Assembly (NCBI GenBank): GCA_965372355.1 | Contig: CBDVBZ010000003.1 | Span: 27,130-91,129 of the forward strand | Reading direction: 5' to 3' | Length of the DNA stretch: 64,000 nt | Origin: CBDVBZ01 sp965372355 | Lineage (GTDB): Bacteria > Krumholzibacteriota > Krumholzibacteriia > WVZY01 | Shown here: positions 36,528 through 45,138 of the stretch, piece by piece | Layout of the letters: each line of letters opens with the position of its first letter | How positions within the stretch are numbered: the first letter of the stretch is position 1 | Position numbers and translations under genes: made by a program | Notes under the pieces: generated by a model | What the model was told of the DNA's origin: nothing | The model's database searches: none | Seen by the model: only the letters and a program-made list of their open reading frames with translations

Positions 36528-37664
36528 ATGGGGTTTGCGACTGACGCGATCCACGGTGGGCAGTCGTCCGAGGCTACGACGGGCGCGGTCATCCCGCCGA
36601 TATTCCAGACATCGACCTATCAGCAGGACGGGTTGGGAGAGCATCGCGGGTATGAGTACGCGCGCACGCAGAACCCCACGCGGGAAGCGTATGAACGCAA
36701 CATCGCGGTGCTGGAGAAGGGCAGGTTCGGTATTGCGTTTGCTTCCGGTATGTCCGCGGTTACCTCGGTGATGCAGCTTTTTGGAGTTGGAGATGAGATT
36801 GTCGTTTCGGACAACGTCTATGGCGGGACCCATCGGGTTGCCGAAATGGTGCTCAATCGCCTGGGTCTGAAGTTCAAATTCGTCGACACGACGCACGTCG
36901 AAACGATCGAGGACTCGATCAACGAACGCACCAAGCTGATCTTTGTCGAGACACCGACAAACCCGCTGCTCAAAGTCACGGATATCGCCGGCGTCGCCGC
37001 GTTGGCAAAATCGAGGGGAATCCTCCTCGCGGTGGACAACACGTTCATGAGTCCGTACTTTCAGAATCCTCTCGAGCTTGGCGCCGATATCGTGCTGCAC
37101 AGCACGACCAAGTTCTTGAACGGCCACAGCGATATGGTAGGTGGAATTGTCGTGGCGAACGATGAGGAACTGGCAGACAGATTCCGTTTTCTGCAGAACG
37201 CCGTTGGCGCTATACCCGGGCCCTTTGATTGCTGGCTGGCCCTGCGCGGCACGAAGACGCTTGTCGTCCGGATGAAGCAGCATGAGGAGAACGCGCGTCG
37301 GATCGCGTCCTGCCTTGTGAATCACGAAGCGATCGAGAAGATTCATTACCCGGGCCTAGAGCAACATCTCCAACATGAGCTTCAGAAGAAACAGGCCCGC
37401 GGGTTTGGGGCGTTGATATCTTTCGATGTAGGTTCGATTGATCGCGCGAAGAGTGCTTTGAAAGCGGTTCGGTTGTTCACGCTCGCGGAAAGTCTCGGTG
37501 GTGTCGAGAGTCTGATCAGTCATCCGGCAACGATGACACACGCGAGCGTTCCAAGAGAACACCGCGAAGCGATTGGTGTCACGGATGGCTTGATAAGAAT
37601 CTCGGTTGGCATTGAAGACGTCGAAGACTTGGAAGCAGATCTCTTGCGCGCGCTTACTTTCTGA
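36528..37664 (+). CDS. Cystathionine gamma-synthase/lyase-family PLP enzyme
   Basis: ATG at 36528 follows GCGGAGGTTCGTC and starts GFATDAIHGGQ, typical of the family. ARTQNPTREAYE, the PLP lysine in HSTTKFLNGHSDMVGG and LGGVESLISHPATMTHAS are family signatures. Next to cystathionine beta-synthase, cystathionine gamma-lyase (to cysteine) is more likely than gamma-synthase, but the two cannot be told apart by eye. Length (378 residues) is normal. Confidence 0.9.
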   Translation: MGFATDAIHGGQSSEATTGAVIPPIFQTSTYQQDGLGEHRGYEYARTQNPTREAYERNIAVLEKGRFGIAFASGMSAVTSVMQLFGVGDEIVVSDNVYGGTHRVAEMVLNRLGLKFKFVDTTHVETIEDSINERTKLIFVETPTNPLLKVTDIAGVAALAKSRGILLAVDNTFMSPYFQNPLELGADIVLHSTTKFLNGHSDMVGGIVVANDEELADRFRFLQNAVGAIPGPFDCWLALRGTKTLVVRMKQHEENARRIASCLVNHEAIEKIHYPGLEQHLQHELQKKQARGFGALISFDVGSIDRAKSALKAVRLFTLAESLGGVESLISHPATMTHASVPREHREAIGVTDGLIRISVGIEDVEDLEADLLRALTF

Positions 37665-37794
37665 CGAAACGTTTCTTGTTGTTACAAAAAGTTTCTTTAA
37701 AGACCTTGCACGTTTGTGATTTCTGGTATATATTCTCTCTGTTGTTGCTGCCATTTCCACCGCTGTTTATTTCGAACTGATCCTCATTTTGTGC

Positions 37795-37823
37795 TTGACG
37801 TGATTGTGCGAAAGTCCTAGCTT
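37795..37823 (+). promoter_or_regulatory. Candidate promoter for the small zinc-protein genes
   Basis: TTGACG (five of six) at 37795-37800 and TAGCTT at 37818-37823 with a 17-base spacer precede the gene at 37926. The 262-base gap after the PLP gene is AT-rich and otherwise empty. Confidence 0.4.
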
Positions 37824-37925
37824 TGCACAAGATATTGTATGGATCGCAGGTCAAAGCACAGCATCCTGTGTCTCCCCAACGAGCCGGTTGCTGATCGATT
37901 CAGCGCAACTTTGAGGAGCGTGGTC

Positions 37926-38108
37926 ATGGCGAAACAGGAGAAGCCAGGTCTTCTGAGGAAAGACAAGGAATACGTCAAGTTTGTGCAGTTGTTGCAGCGA
38001 GCGGAGAAAGACGGGAGACTCGACGGGGGCTTTGTCTGCAAACTGTGCGGAATGAAGTTCGCGACGGCCGATGACGCGGCCATGTGCTGCAAGGTGACCG
38101 TCTCGTAG
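37926..38108 (+). CDS. Small putative zinc-binding protein (60 residues)
   Basis: ATG at 37926 is preceded by TTGAGGAGCGTGG. The protein is a basic, helical N-terminus (LLRKDKEYVKFVQLLQRAEKDGRLD) and a C-terminal CKLCGMKFATADDAAMCC, a four-Cys arrangement that may bind one zinc. No family is recognised. It lies 10 bases before another Cys-rich gene (38119), so they are probably co-expressed. Confidence 0.6.
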   Translation: MAKQEKPGLLRKDKEYVKFVQLLQRAEKDGRLDGGFVCKLCGMKFATADDAAMCCKVTVS

Positions 38109-38118
38109 GAGTTGGGAG

Positions 38119-38529
38119 ATGATTATGCCGGGCACGGAGACGAAGACGATCAACCAGTATTGCTCGGTTTGTAAAGACCACTTCGATATGGAAGTTGTCA
38201 AACAAGGCAGCGGCAAGGGCGTGATATGGCTCAAATGCCCTGGCTGCCAGGGTTTTCTTCCATACATGCAGGAAGAGGCCGATGAGGCCGATTCGTCGAA
38301 GGCGGACTCGGTGGAATCGAAGGAAATCGCTCTTGAAGATCTCGATATCGAGAACGCGAAGGAGTATTCGGAGGACCAGATTTACGAAATCGACGAGATC
38401 CTGCATCACAGGTCGTGGAATGACTACGGAAGGGTCGTCGGAAAAGGCCAACTGCCGGGAAACCGTCAGACGATTTGGGTTCAGTTTTTGAGACAGGGCA
38501 AGATTCAGCTGCTCGAGGGAGTAAAGTAA
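38119..38529 (+). CDS. Small zinc-ribbon protein
   Basis: The N-terminus has CSVC and CPGC about 25 residues apart, a zinc ribbon, followed by an acidic linker (EEADEADSSKADSVESKE) and a C-terminal part with WNDYGRVVGKGQLPGNRQTIWVQF. That tail resembles a small beta domain; it might bind nucleic acid or protein. Two ATGs near 38119/38125 are possible. It follows the other Cys-rich gene by 10 bases. Function unknown. Confidence 0.7.
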   Translation: MIMPGTETKTINQYCSVCKDHFDMEVVKQGSGKGVIWLKCPGCQGFLPYMQEEADEADSSKADSVESKEIALEDLDIENAKEYSEDQIYEIDEILHHRSWNDYGRVVGKGQLPGNRQTIWVQFLRQGKIQLLEGVK

Positions 38530-38574
38530 ACGAACACAGCCGGGATTTTCCGCATTCGAATCCGGCAAGGGGTC

Positions 38575-39345
38575 ATGGGCCTCCTTGCCGGTCTGTGTTT
38601 TAGCCTCGCATCGCCGCAAGAGGTTCTTCCCACAAGTAGTTATCAGGATTTTAGCCGCACAGCCTACTTTCTCGTCACCCCCCCACAGCTTTCTCTCGAA
38701 GGCAGGGCCGTCCGGGCCGAGGCGTCAAACAATGAGGCGGCTATCTACACACTGGGCGCGTTGATGCCCTTCAGACTGTTTCTGTTCCAGCTCGAGGTGC
38801 CGTATATATCGCTTGTTACCAGTAACAATATCCTCGATGGCTTCGGTGACCCGGTGCTTCGTCTGAGATTCAAGGCGTGGGCCGGTGAGAGCGCATCCGT
38901 CTTTCTGCTTTCCGGAGTGCGTATGGGTTCGCTGCCGTTCCTGCTATCCGACGAAACCCTGTTCCCCTATTCGACTGGCAGTCTGGATCTCAGCTTCGGT
39001 GCGGCCTTTGTCGACACGTTGGCGACCATCACATGGTGGGCGTCGCTTACCGGAACCTATCCGACTCGTGTGGACGACACGCTCAAAGATGCTGAGCTTC
39101 ACGGCTCGTACTCCACATTTAGTGCGGGCACCCGGTTTCCGATAGCCAGAAAGCTCGATCTCCAGCTCGGAGCCGCTATGATTATTCCCGCCAGTGGGTC
39201 CTTTCGGCAGCTCTATTTCGCCAACATCGACTGGCGGTATACCGGTGTGGCCGGTTTCTATGGTTACGGACAGTACGAGGGCGGGACAAAAGAGGACTGG
39301 GCGGCGGATTACGCGATCGGTGTGGGTACGAAATTCAACTTCTGA
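38575..39345 (+). CDS. Outer-membrane beta-barrel-like protein
   Basis: A signal-like N-terminus (LLAGLCFSLASPQEV) precedes alternating hydrophobic/polar strands with many aromatic residues (FRLFLFQLEVPYISLV, ADYAIGVGTKFNF). The last residue is Phe, as expected for BAM substrates. At 256 residues it would make a 10-12-strand barrel, similar to the phenol-pathway MetA-like or DUF3187-type proteins. It is not linked to any clear substrate pathway. ATG at 38575 follows AAGGGG. Confidence 0.6.
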   Translation: MGLLAGLCFSLASPQEVLPTSSYQDFSRTAYFLVTPPQLSLEGRAVRAEASNNEAAIYTLGALMPFRLFLFQLEVPYISLVTSNNILDGFGDPVLRLRFKAWAGESASVFLLSGVRMGSLPFLLSDETLFPYSTGSLDLSFGAAFVDTLATITWWASLTGTYPTRVDDTLKDAELHGSYSTFSAGTRFPIARKLDLQLGAAMIIPASGSFRQLYFANIDWRYTGVAGFYGYGQYEGGTKEDWAADYAIGVGTKFNF

Positions 39346-39637
39346 CATACTTTTGCGGCGAAATCTCGCGTTGCGCAATCCCCATTGACCGCAGGATCGA
39401 GCCTGGCCAAGAACGCTACGGCGAGCGCCCAATATGCGCGTTTCCCCTGGTGTCTCCTGAAGGAACAAGGGGGTTTATTCCAACCGACGCTTACCGGGGG
39501 TGATCGGCCGTTTGCCGCATACCAGCAGGCCCATCCGTGGCATAGACCTTGCCCGTTGAATCTGTAGCTACACCCTATTGGTTAGCGTACATCAATGGAT
39601 TACATCATCCCCGGCAACGGGGTGGGGTGGATACAGA

Positions 39638-41074
39638 ATGAAGACCGTTTTCATTGCCGATGACGACGGGCTCCTGAGAGAAATGCTCGCGCGGTCTCTC
39701 GAAAAAGAGAGCTACCGCGTCAGAACGTTTGGCTCGCCGACCGAGCTGTTATCGATTCTCGACACGGACCCACCGGATATCGTTATTTCCGATGTTAAAA
39801 TGCCCGAAATGAGCGGGATCGAGCTTGTCGAAGCCATACGGGAGCGGTGGACGTCTCTTCCCATCATCATGATGTCCGGTCACGTTGCTCTCGAGGTCGA
39901 GAATCGGGCCCGTGAGCTTGGTGTGAGGCATGTGTTGACGAAACCGATCAAGGACCCACGGATACTGGCGTCTCTGATCGACGAAACGCTTAACGGTGCC
40001 GAGATCGACTCAGCCCCGTTGGAAGGCTTGGATCAACTCCGGCTGAGTTTTTTGACAAGTTTGTCGCACGAGCTGCGAACGCCGCTGACGGCCATCAAAA
40101 TCGCCCTCGACGGCCTGTTTGCGGATGAAGTCACCGACACGACCCCAGCATCTCGCAAACTCATCAATATCAGCCAACGAAATCTCGATCGCATCGTTCG
40201 GCTCGTGGAGAACCAGCTCGATCTTCTGCAGGTCACGTTGGGAGAGGTTGCCGTTTCGCGACGGTTGGCGAGCCTCAAAGCCGTTGTGGGGAGTGCGGTC
40301 AGTATGGGTGCGGAGAACCCGCGTGCGATGCGAAACCACCCCCTCGCCGACGGCGATGATCTCTATTTGTTCACGGATCCAGAGCGGCTGCGGAGTGTGA
40401 TCGAGTATCTGTTAAACAGCGCATCGGGCGCATTGATCGAAGGTTGCGCCGTTGAAGACGACGGGCGCGAGATCGTTGTCGAATTCACAAACACAAACGT
40501 AGCAAAAGTATCCGGAGAGAACCTGAGCTTCAGCGACGTAGGTTCCTCGATCGATGTGCTGCTGGATCCATCCGTCGAGTTGTCGGATCTCGAGCACCGC
40601 GCGCGCCGATGCCTCGTCGAGGCGCTCGGAGCGCGGATCGATATCCTCGACGACGGGGGGGTGGAGAGCGCGCGGTTGCACCTGCCGGTCTTCCCGCGGT
40701 TCGACAGGTGCGTGGATTGTGAGTTTCCTCTCGAGCACCTTCGGCGTGCTGCCGTGTTGAACGGCAAACGGGTAACCGTCATCAGGTGCAGCGTCCACAG
40801 CAACCACGACCGCGCCACGCAGCTACAGCCGGCGGAGCGCGAATTCCTGCAGCGATGTCTCTCGACGCTGTCGGACGGAGACGTCCTCGTCAGAGGCCCA
40901 CACGCCGGCGAGTACTATCTGGCTGTGCTGGAACGGACCGACGGTCAGGTCGAGGAGATCATGGCCTTTGTCGAAACACCGGGTTTCCCGCAGACGGAGG
41001 ACGCCGTTGTCACGGAACGGGTTCCCGGCACAGACGAGCCTTTCACAGAAAAATTCGCCCGAATCGAGGAGTAA
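39638..41074 (+). CDS. Receiver/histidine kinase hybrid with degenerate ATPase domain
   Basis: ATG at 39638 begins a receiver (FIADDDG, phospho-Asp in VISDVKMPEMSG, Lys in LTKPI). A HisKA domain follows with the H-box SLSHELRTPLTAIK. The region expected to be HATPase keeps DPERLRSVIEYLLNSA and a C-terminal LVEALGARIDILDDGG, but I see no DxGxG or GxGLG boxes. The last 90 residues (HDRATQLQPAEREFLQRCLSTLSDG onward) resemble no output domain that I know. It may not phosphorylate itself and might act as a phosphotransfer or binding module. Confidence 0.75.
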   Translation: MKTVFIADDDGLLREMLARSLEKESYRVRTFGSPTELLSILDTDPPDIVISDVKMPEMSGIELVEAIRERWTSLPIIMMSGHVALEVENRARELGVRHVLTKPIKDPRILASLIDETLNGAEIDSAPLEGLDQLRLSFLTSLSHELRTPLTAIKIALDGLFADEVTDTTPASRKLINISQRNLDRIVRLVENQLDLLQVTLGEVAVSRRLASLKAVVGSAVSMGAENPRAMRNHPLADGDDLYLFTDPERLRSVIEYLLNSASGALIEGCAVEDDGREIVVEFTNTNVAKVSGENLSFSDVGSSIDVLLDPSVELSDLEHRARRCLVEALGARIDILDDGGVESARLHLPVFPRFDRCVDCEFPLEHLRRAAVLNGKRVTVIRCSVHSNHDRATQLQPAEREFLQRCLSTLSDGDVLVRGPHAGEYYLAVLERTDGQVEEIMAFVETPGFPQTEDAVVTERVPGTDEPFTEKFARIEE

Positions 41075-41089
41075 GCTGTTTGGCGGTTG

Positions 41090-41144
41090 AGCCCTTCCAG
41101 GACAGGCGTCAAACTTGCCGGTTGGACCCCGTCCTGGAAGGGCT
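41090..41144. repeat. Palindrome of the GTCCTGGAAGGGC element
   Basis: AGCCCTTCCAGGAC (41090-41103) and GTCCTGGAAGGGCT (41131-41144) are perfect 14-base reverse complements with a 27-base loop. The element lies between two convergent genes and could act as a bidirectional terminator, but no T-run follows. The GTCCTGGAAGGGC half recurs at 55807 and 46985. Confidence 0.8.
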
Positions 41145-41159
41145 GTCTTCAGGTCAGCG

Positions 41160-42560
41160 TTAAGAACGGTTCAGCAGCGAACTCATCTTCGACTGCTGTT
41201 TTTGCTTCTTGAGGATGCTTTCGGACGTGATCGTATGGACACGTTCGGGGAGTCCCAGAAGGATCAAACTGAGCGGTGTGTCGATGGTGTCATCTTTCGA
41301 CCGAACCCGGTCCTTGAAAACGAAGAGACCCTTCGCGGCCGATTTTAGCAGGGTCTGCACAGCCGCTCGGCCGCGCGTGCGGCCACTCTTGCAGTGATAC
41401 ACCTCACCATTGTCAAAGTAGATCTTGCCGCTTGCCGACGGTGTTCTGAGAATCAGCACGCCGGTGCGCCGATGCGTGTTTATGAGCGTCAGTAGCTCCT
41501 GGAGGCGGAAGTGCTCCAGCCGTCCCGACAGTGACTGTCGAGGGGAGAACCCCTGAACGAGCATGTGAGTCAACGGCGAGGTGAAAACGAGGAGACCCAG
41601 AAGGATTGTCAGCAGAATGTCGAGATGGCCTCTCAGAGCTTGGGTCAGCGAAACCAGACCGTTACCGGAAGGAGCTGCGTATTTTTTGATGAACGCCCAC
41701 CAGGCGCTCAAACGTTTGGAGGCGTCCCAGCCAAGGACGCTTTTCCCGCTGCCGTTGGCCCCCTGGCCCAGCTGACTCTTCGCCCACACGTTCTCCGGAT
41801 CGATCTGGATGATTCGTGCGATGGCCTGCATCGCGTCATTGTGTCCCTCGAAGGTGCCTGCCTGCAGGGATCGCTGGGCCCTCGCTGTCAGGTTGTCGAT
41901 TTCTTTCCGGTGCTTTGCAGCCTTCGCCGTCGATTTGAGATGCTCGAACCGCGCGTCCCGGCTGAGTCTCTGGGCGCGTTCGATCTCGGCCAGCGCCGCT
42001 TCGGGATTGCCCGTCTTGAGGTGACACTCGGCTTTTCTGTAGTGGAGATTCGCATTCTCCGGTTGTGTCGTCAGCAGGATGGCCAGTTTGGGGATGGCCG
42101 GTTCGTAGGCGCGGACGGCGATCAGCGAGTCGATCTCCGACTCGAGCGCCGTGGAGAGCTTGCGTGTGATGTCCGCGTGACGACGGATGATTTCGGGGTC
42201 AGCCGGCCGGATGACCAGAGCCCTCATCAGCAGTCCCCGGGCGTACTGGAACTGGCCGGTCGCCTCGTAGATGATGGCAAGCTCCTGCATGGCGTCGATG
42301 TTGTCCGGTTCACGTACGAGAACGCTCTTGTAAAGCATCTCGGCGAGATCGTAGCGATCGGCGATGAACATCTCCCGCGCGCTTTCCAGCAGCTCGACGG
42401 TACTGGCCGTCGAGTCAAACGCGACCGTCGTAATGGCATGCGCCGCCGCCGGGTCCGCGTTGGGATCGGAGTCCGACCCGAGGGTCGATCCGACCGCGGG
42501 ACCGGCCACCAGCACGGCCAGGGCAATGCACCCAAATAAGTTCAAATAACGGAGGCTCAT
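41160..42560 (-). CDS. Secreted/membrane TPR protein with C-terminal DUF4388 (PATAN-like) domain
   Basis: ATG at 42560 gives a signal peptide (RYLNLFGCIALAVLVAGPAVGS). The middle holds TPR-like helices (DLAEMLYKSVLVREPDNIDAMQELA and following units). One membrane helix precedes the last third (LDILLTILLGLLVFTSPL). The C-terminus is a DUF4388 domain, GRLEHFRLQELLTLI, RRTGVLILR, GKIYFDNGEVYHC. Such domains are common in gliding, polarity and signalling proteins of Myxococcota and FCB. With the hybrid kinase gene convergent on it, a signalling role is possible. Confidence 0.75.
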   Translation of the reverse strand: MSLRYLNLFGCIALAVLVAGPAVGSTLGSDSDPNADPAAAHAITTVAFDSTASTVELLESAREMFIADRYDLAEMLYKSVLVREPDNIDAMQELAIIYEATGQFQYARGLLMRALVIRPADPEIIRRHADITRKLSTALESEIDSLIAVRAYEPAIPKLAILLTTQPENANLHYRKAECHLKTGNPEAALAEIERAQRLSRDARFEHLKSTAKAAKHRKEIDNLTARAQRSLQAGTFEGHNDAMQAIARIIQIDPENVWAKSQLGQGANGSGKSVLGWDASKRLSAWWAFIKKYAAPSGNGLVSLTQALRGHLDILLTILLGLLVFTSPLTHMLVQGFSPRQSLSGRLEHFRLQELLTLINTHRRTGVLILRTPSASGKIYFDNGEVYHCKSGRTRGRAAVQTLLKSAAKGLFVFKDRVRSKDDTIDTPLSLILLGLPERVHTITSESILKKQKQQSKMSSLLNRS

Positions 42561-42689
42561 ACGCTGGTATCGAAACGCAACATCCGTACCAGCATCCGGC
42601 AAAAATGGAGGGCCGTAATCTATTAACATACAGTCGGTTGGCTATTTGCGGGGGAGCGGGACCGGCCGTCACGGTGCCAAAATGCGAGA

Positions 42690-43250
42690 TCACAGCCCGA
42701 GAACGTCGGAAACCCCTCGCATGGCGTCGATCACGTTCTGGATGTGATCCTGGAGAGGCATCCCCATTCCCTCGGCGCCCTCGCGGATCTCGTCGCGGTT
42801 GACGGAACGCGCAAACGACTTGTCCTTGAGCTTCTTCTTGACCGACTTGACCTTGACGTCCTCGACACGCTTCGAGGGTCTGACGAGCGCAACGGCCGTC
42901 ACCATGCCGCAGAGCTCGTCGACGGCAAAGAGGGTTTTCTCCATCTTTGTGTCTCGCGGCACGTGGGTGTGGCTGGCGTGTGACAAAATGGCCTTCACAA
43001 ATGCCTCGTCATAGCCCCGCGAGCGGAGGATCTCGGCTCCCTTGAAGGGATGATCCTCGAGAGAGGGGTACTGTTCGTAGTCAAAGTCGTGGAGCAATCC
43101 CAGGACCCCCCAGAGCTCCTCATCCTCGCCAAAAATGTGCGCGTAGTGCCGCATGGCCGCTTCCACGGCCAGTGCGTGCTTGACGAGGTTCTCGTTCTTC
43201 GTGTACTCGGTCAGCAGGTTGAATGCTTCCTCGCGGCCCGGAGCTTTCAC
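42690..43250 (-). CDS. HD-domain hydrolase-like protein
   Basis: GTG at 43250 follows GGAGGATACCCC and is preferred over ATG 43277. The core is the HD motif: HALAVEAAMRHY, LLHDFDYEQYP (the HD pair), a further His in DHPFKGAEIL and SHASHT. The 186-residue protein matches the HDIG-type family often annotated as HD domain-containing protein or hydrolase; probable metal-dependent phosphohydrolase on nucleotides. It is divergent from the ABC exporter operon. Confidence 0.8.
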   Translation of the reverse strand: MKAPGREEAFNLLTEYTKNENLVKHALAVEAAMRHYAHIFGEDEELWGVLGLLHDFDYEQYPSLEDHPFKGAEILRSRGYDEAFVKAILSHASHTHVPRDTKMEKTLFAVDELCGMVTAVALVRPSKRVEDVKVKSVKKKLKDKSFARSVNRDEIREGAEGMGMPLQDHIQNVIDAMRGVSDVLGL

Positions 43251-43279
43251 GGGGTATCCTCCATTCGGTGGGTTCAAAA

Positions 43280-43308
43280 TTGATCTGAATGCGTGTATCT
43301 TCTATATT
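43280..43308 (+). promoter_or_regulatory. Promoter for the ABC exporter operon
   Basis: TTGATC (43280-43285) and TATATT (43303-43308) are exactly 17 bases apart, with the ATG 39 bases beyond. Four and five of six positions match consensus. Confidence 0.6.
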
Positions 43309-43347
43309 TAAGCCTGTTTGAGTTGCCCCCGTCAACCGGGATAGACG

Positions 43348-45135
43348 ATGAACGATAATAGCACGCGAAAGAAAGAGCGGCGAAAGGCGCTCGCGGCGGT
43401 AGGCCGCTATCTTGCCCGTTACAAGATCAGTCTTGTGATCGGCGGCATCTGCCTCGTCTTCGCCGATTCCTTTGCGCTCGTCACGCCCTGGATTCTCAAG
43501 GTTACGATCGATGACCTCCAGGGGGGAATGGTCCGTGATCGTCTCCTCTCCCTCGCGCTGCTGTTCGTCGGTATCACGATGGTCTCCGGCGTATTTCGCT
43601 TTCTCATGCGGCGCATCATGATCGGTGTCTCGCGAAAGATCGAGCTCGACATGCGTGGAGACTATTTCGCTCACCTCGAGCGACTCAGCCCGTCGTTCTA
43701 CAACAAGAATCGGACGGGTGATCTTATGGCGCTCGCGACAAATGATCTCAACGCGGTTCGTTCACTGGTTGGCCCCGGCGTCATGTATTCGCTCAATACG
43801 ACGGTCGTCGGTGCCATGGCACTTTCGCTGATGATTGTTCTTTCCTGGAAGCTCACGATCGTCGCGATGCTGCCCATGGTAATCCTGGTGGTTGGCATGT
43901 ATCACAGCATCAGGCTCATCCACAAGTATTTCGAAAAAGTGCAGGAGCGCTTCGCCGGACTCAACTCCCGCGCGCAGGAAAACCTCAGCGGTGTTCGAGT
44001 CGTGAGGGCATACGCGCGGGAAGAGCACGAGAGCGCCGAGTTCGAGGACGCGAGCCGGGTATACGTAAGAGCCAACATGAAACTCTACAAGGTCCAGAGT
44101 CTCCTCCAGCCCTTGCTCACGAGTGTTGCCGGGTTGGGGGCGCTGTTCATACTCGCCTACGGTGGGAGGCAGGTGATAGGCGGGACGATAACCCTGGGGA
44201 CGTTCGTGGCCTTCACCGGTTATCTGACGATGTTGATATGGCCGATGATCGCGCTTGGCTGGGTCATGAACATCATGGAACGCGGGCTTGCGTCGATGCA
44301 GCGGATCAACAGGGTTCTCCACAGCGAGCCCGAGATAACGGATAGTGTCGCAAAGACGGGTAGTGCTGTGCCGTTTCGGGATTACTCGATCGTCTTCGAG
44401 AATGTCTCTTTTAGCTATGACCCGGATCAGAAACGAGAGCCCGTGCTGAAGGATGTCACGCTCACGATAGGCGACGGTGAGACCGTCGCCGTCGTCGGAC
44501 CCACGGGAGCGGGCAAGACATCACTCGTGTCGTTGATCCTGAGGCTTTATGAGCCCCAATCGGGCCGGATCCTGGTGGGCGGCCGGCCGATCGAGAGTAT
44601 TCCACTGCGCGAGCTCAGAACCCTGATCAGTCTGATCCCGCAGGATGTCTTTCTCTTCTCGCAGACAATCGCCGAAAACGTGTCGTTTGGCGTCGCAGAG
44701 CTCGGAGACAGAGAGCTCGACCGGTTTACTCGTGCGGCGGCCGTGTACGACGAGATTCAGGGCTTTCCCGGTAAGTACAAGACAATGATCGGAGAGCGCG
44801 GCATCAATTTGTCCGGCGGGCAAAAGCAGCGGCTGGCGATAGCACGAGCACTCGCGAAGGACCCGGGTGTTTTGATACTCGACGATGCTCTCTCCAGCGT
44901 GGATACGGATACCGAGGAGAGAATTCTCACATCGCTCAGGGAGGAAATGCGAAAGAGGACATCGATCATCATCGCGCACAGAACATCGACGGTGAGGGAA
45001 GCAGACCGGATATTCGTTCTCGATGAGGGCCGGCTCGTGGAACAGGGGAGCCACAACGAGCTGGTTGCGGCTCGAGGGCTCTACGCCGACATGCATCAGA
45101 AACAGCGAATCATGTACAGCCTCGAGAGGAGCTAG
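43348..45135 (+). CDS. ABC exporter half-transporter, degenerate Walker B subunit
   Basis: Six membrane helices (residues 20-310) and a C-terminal nucleotide-binding domain. Walker A is GPTGAGKTS, the signature is canonical LSGGQKQR, the Walker B ends LILDDALSS with Asp where the catalytic Glu normally sits, and the H-loop is IIAHRTST. This pattern marks the non-catalytic partner of heterodimeric exporters such as TM287/288 or BmrCD. The partner gene follows after 3 bases. Substrate might be a drug or lipid. Confidence 0.88.
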   Translation: MNDNSTRKKERRKALAAVGRYLARYKISLVIGGICLVFADSFALVTPWILKVTIDDLQGGMVRDRLLSLALLFVGITMVSGVFRFLMRRIMIGVSRKIELDMRGDYFAHLERLSPSFYNKNRTGDLMALATNDLNAVRSLVGPGVMYSLNTTVVGAMALSLMIVLSWKLTIVAMLPMVILVVGMYHSIRLIHKYFEKVQERFAGLNSRAQENLSGVRVVRAYAREEHESAEFEDASRVYVRANMKLYKVQSLLQPLLTSVAGLGALFILAYGGRQVIGGTITLGTFVAFTGYLTMLIWPMIALGWVMNIMERGLASMQRINRVLHSEPEITDSVAKTGSAVPFRDYSIVFENVSFSYDPDQKREPVLKDVTLTIGDGETVAVVGPTGAGKTSLVSLILRLYEPQSGRILVGGRPIESIPLRELRTLISLIPQDVFLFSQTIAENVSFGVAELGDRELDRFTRAAAVYDEIQGFPGKYKTMIGERGINLSGGQKQRLAIARALAKDPGVLILDDALSSVDTDTEERILTSLREEMRKRTSIIIAHRTSTVREADRIFVLDEGRLVEQGSHNELVAARGLYADMHQKQRIMYSLERS

Positions 45136-45138
45136 TGG

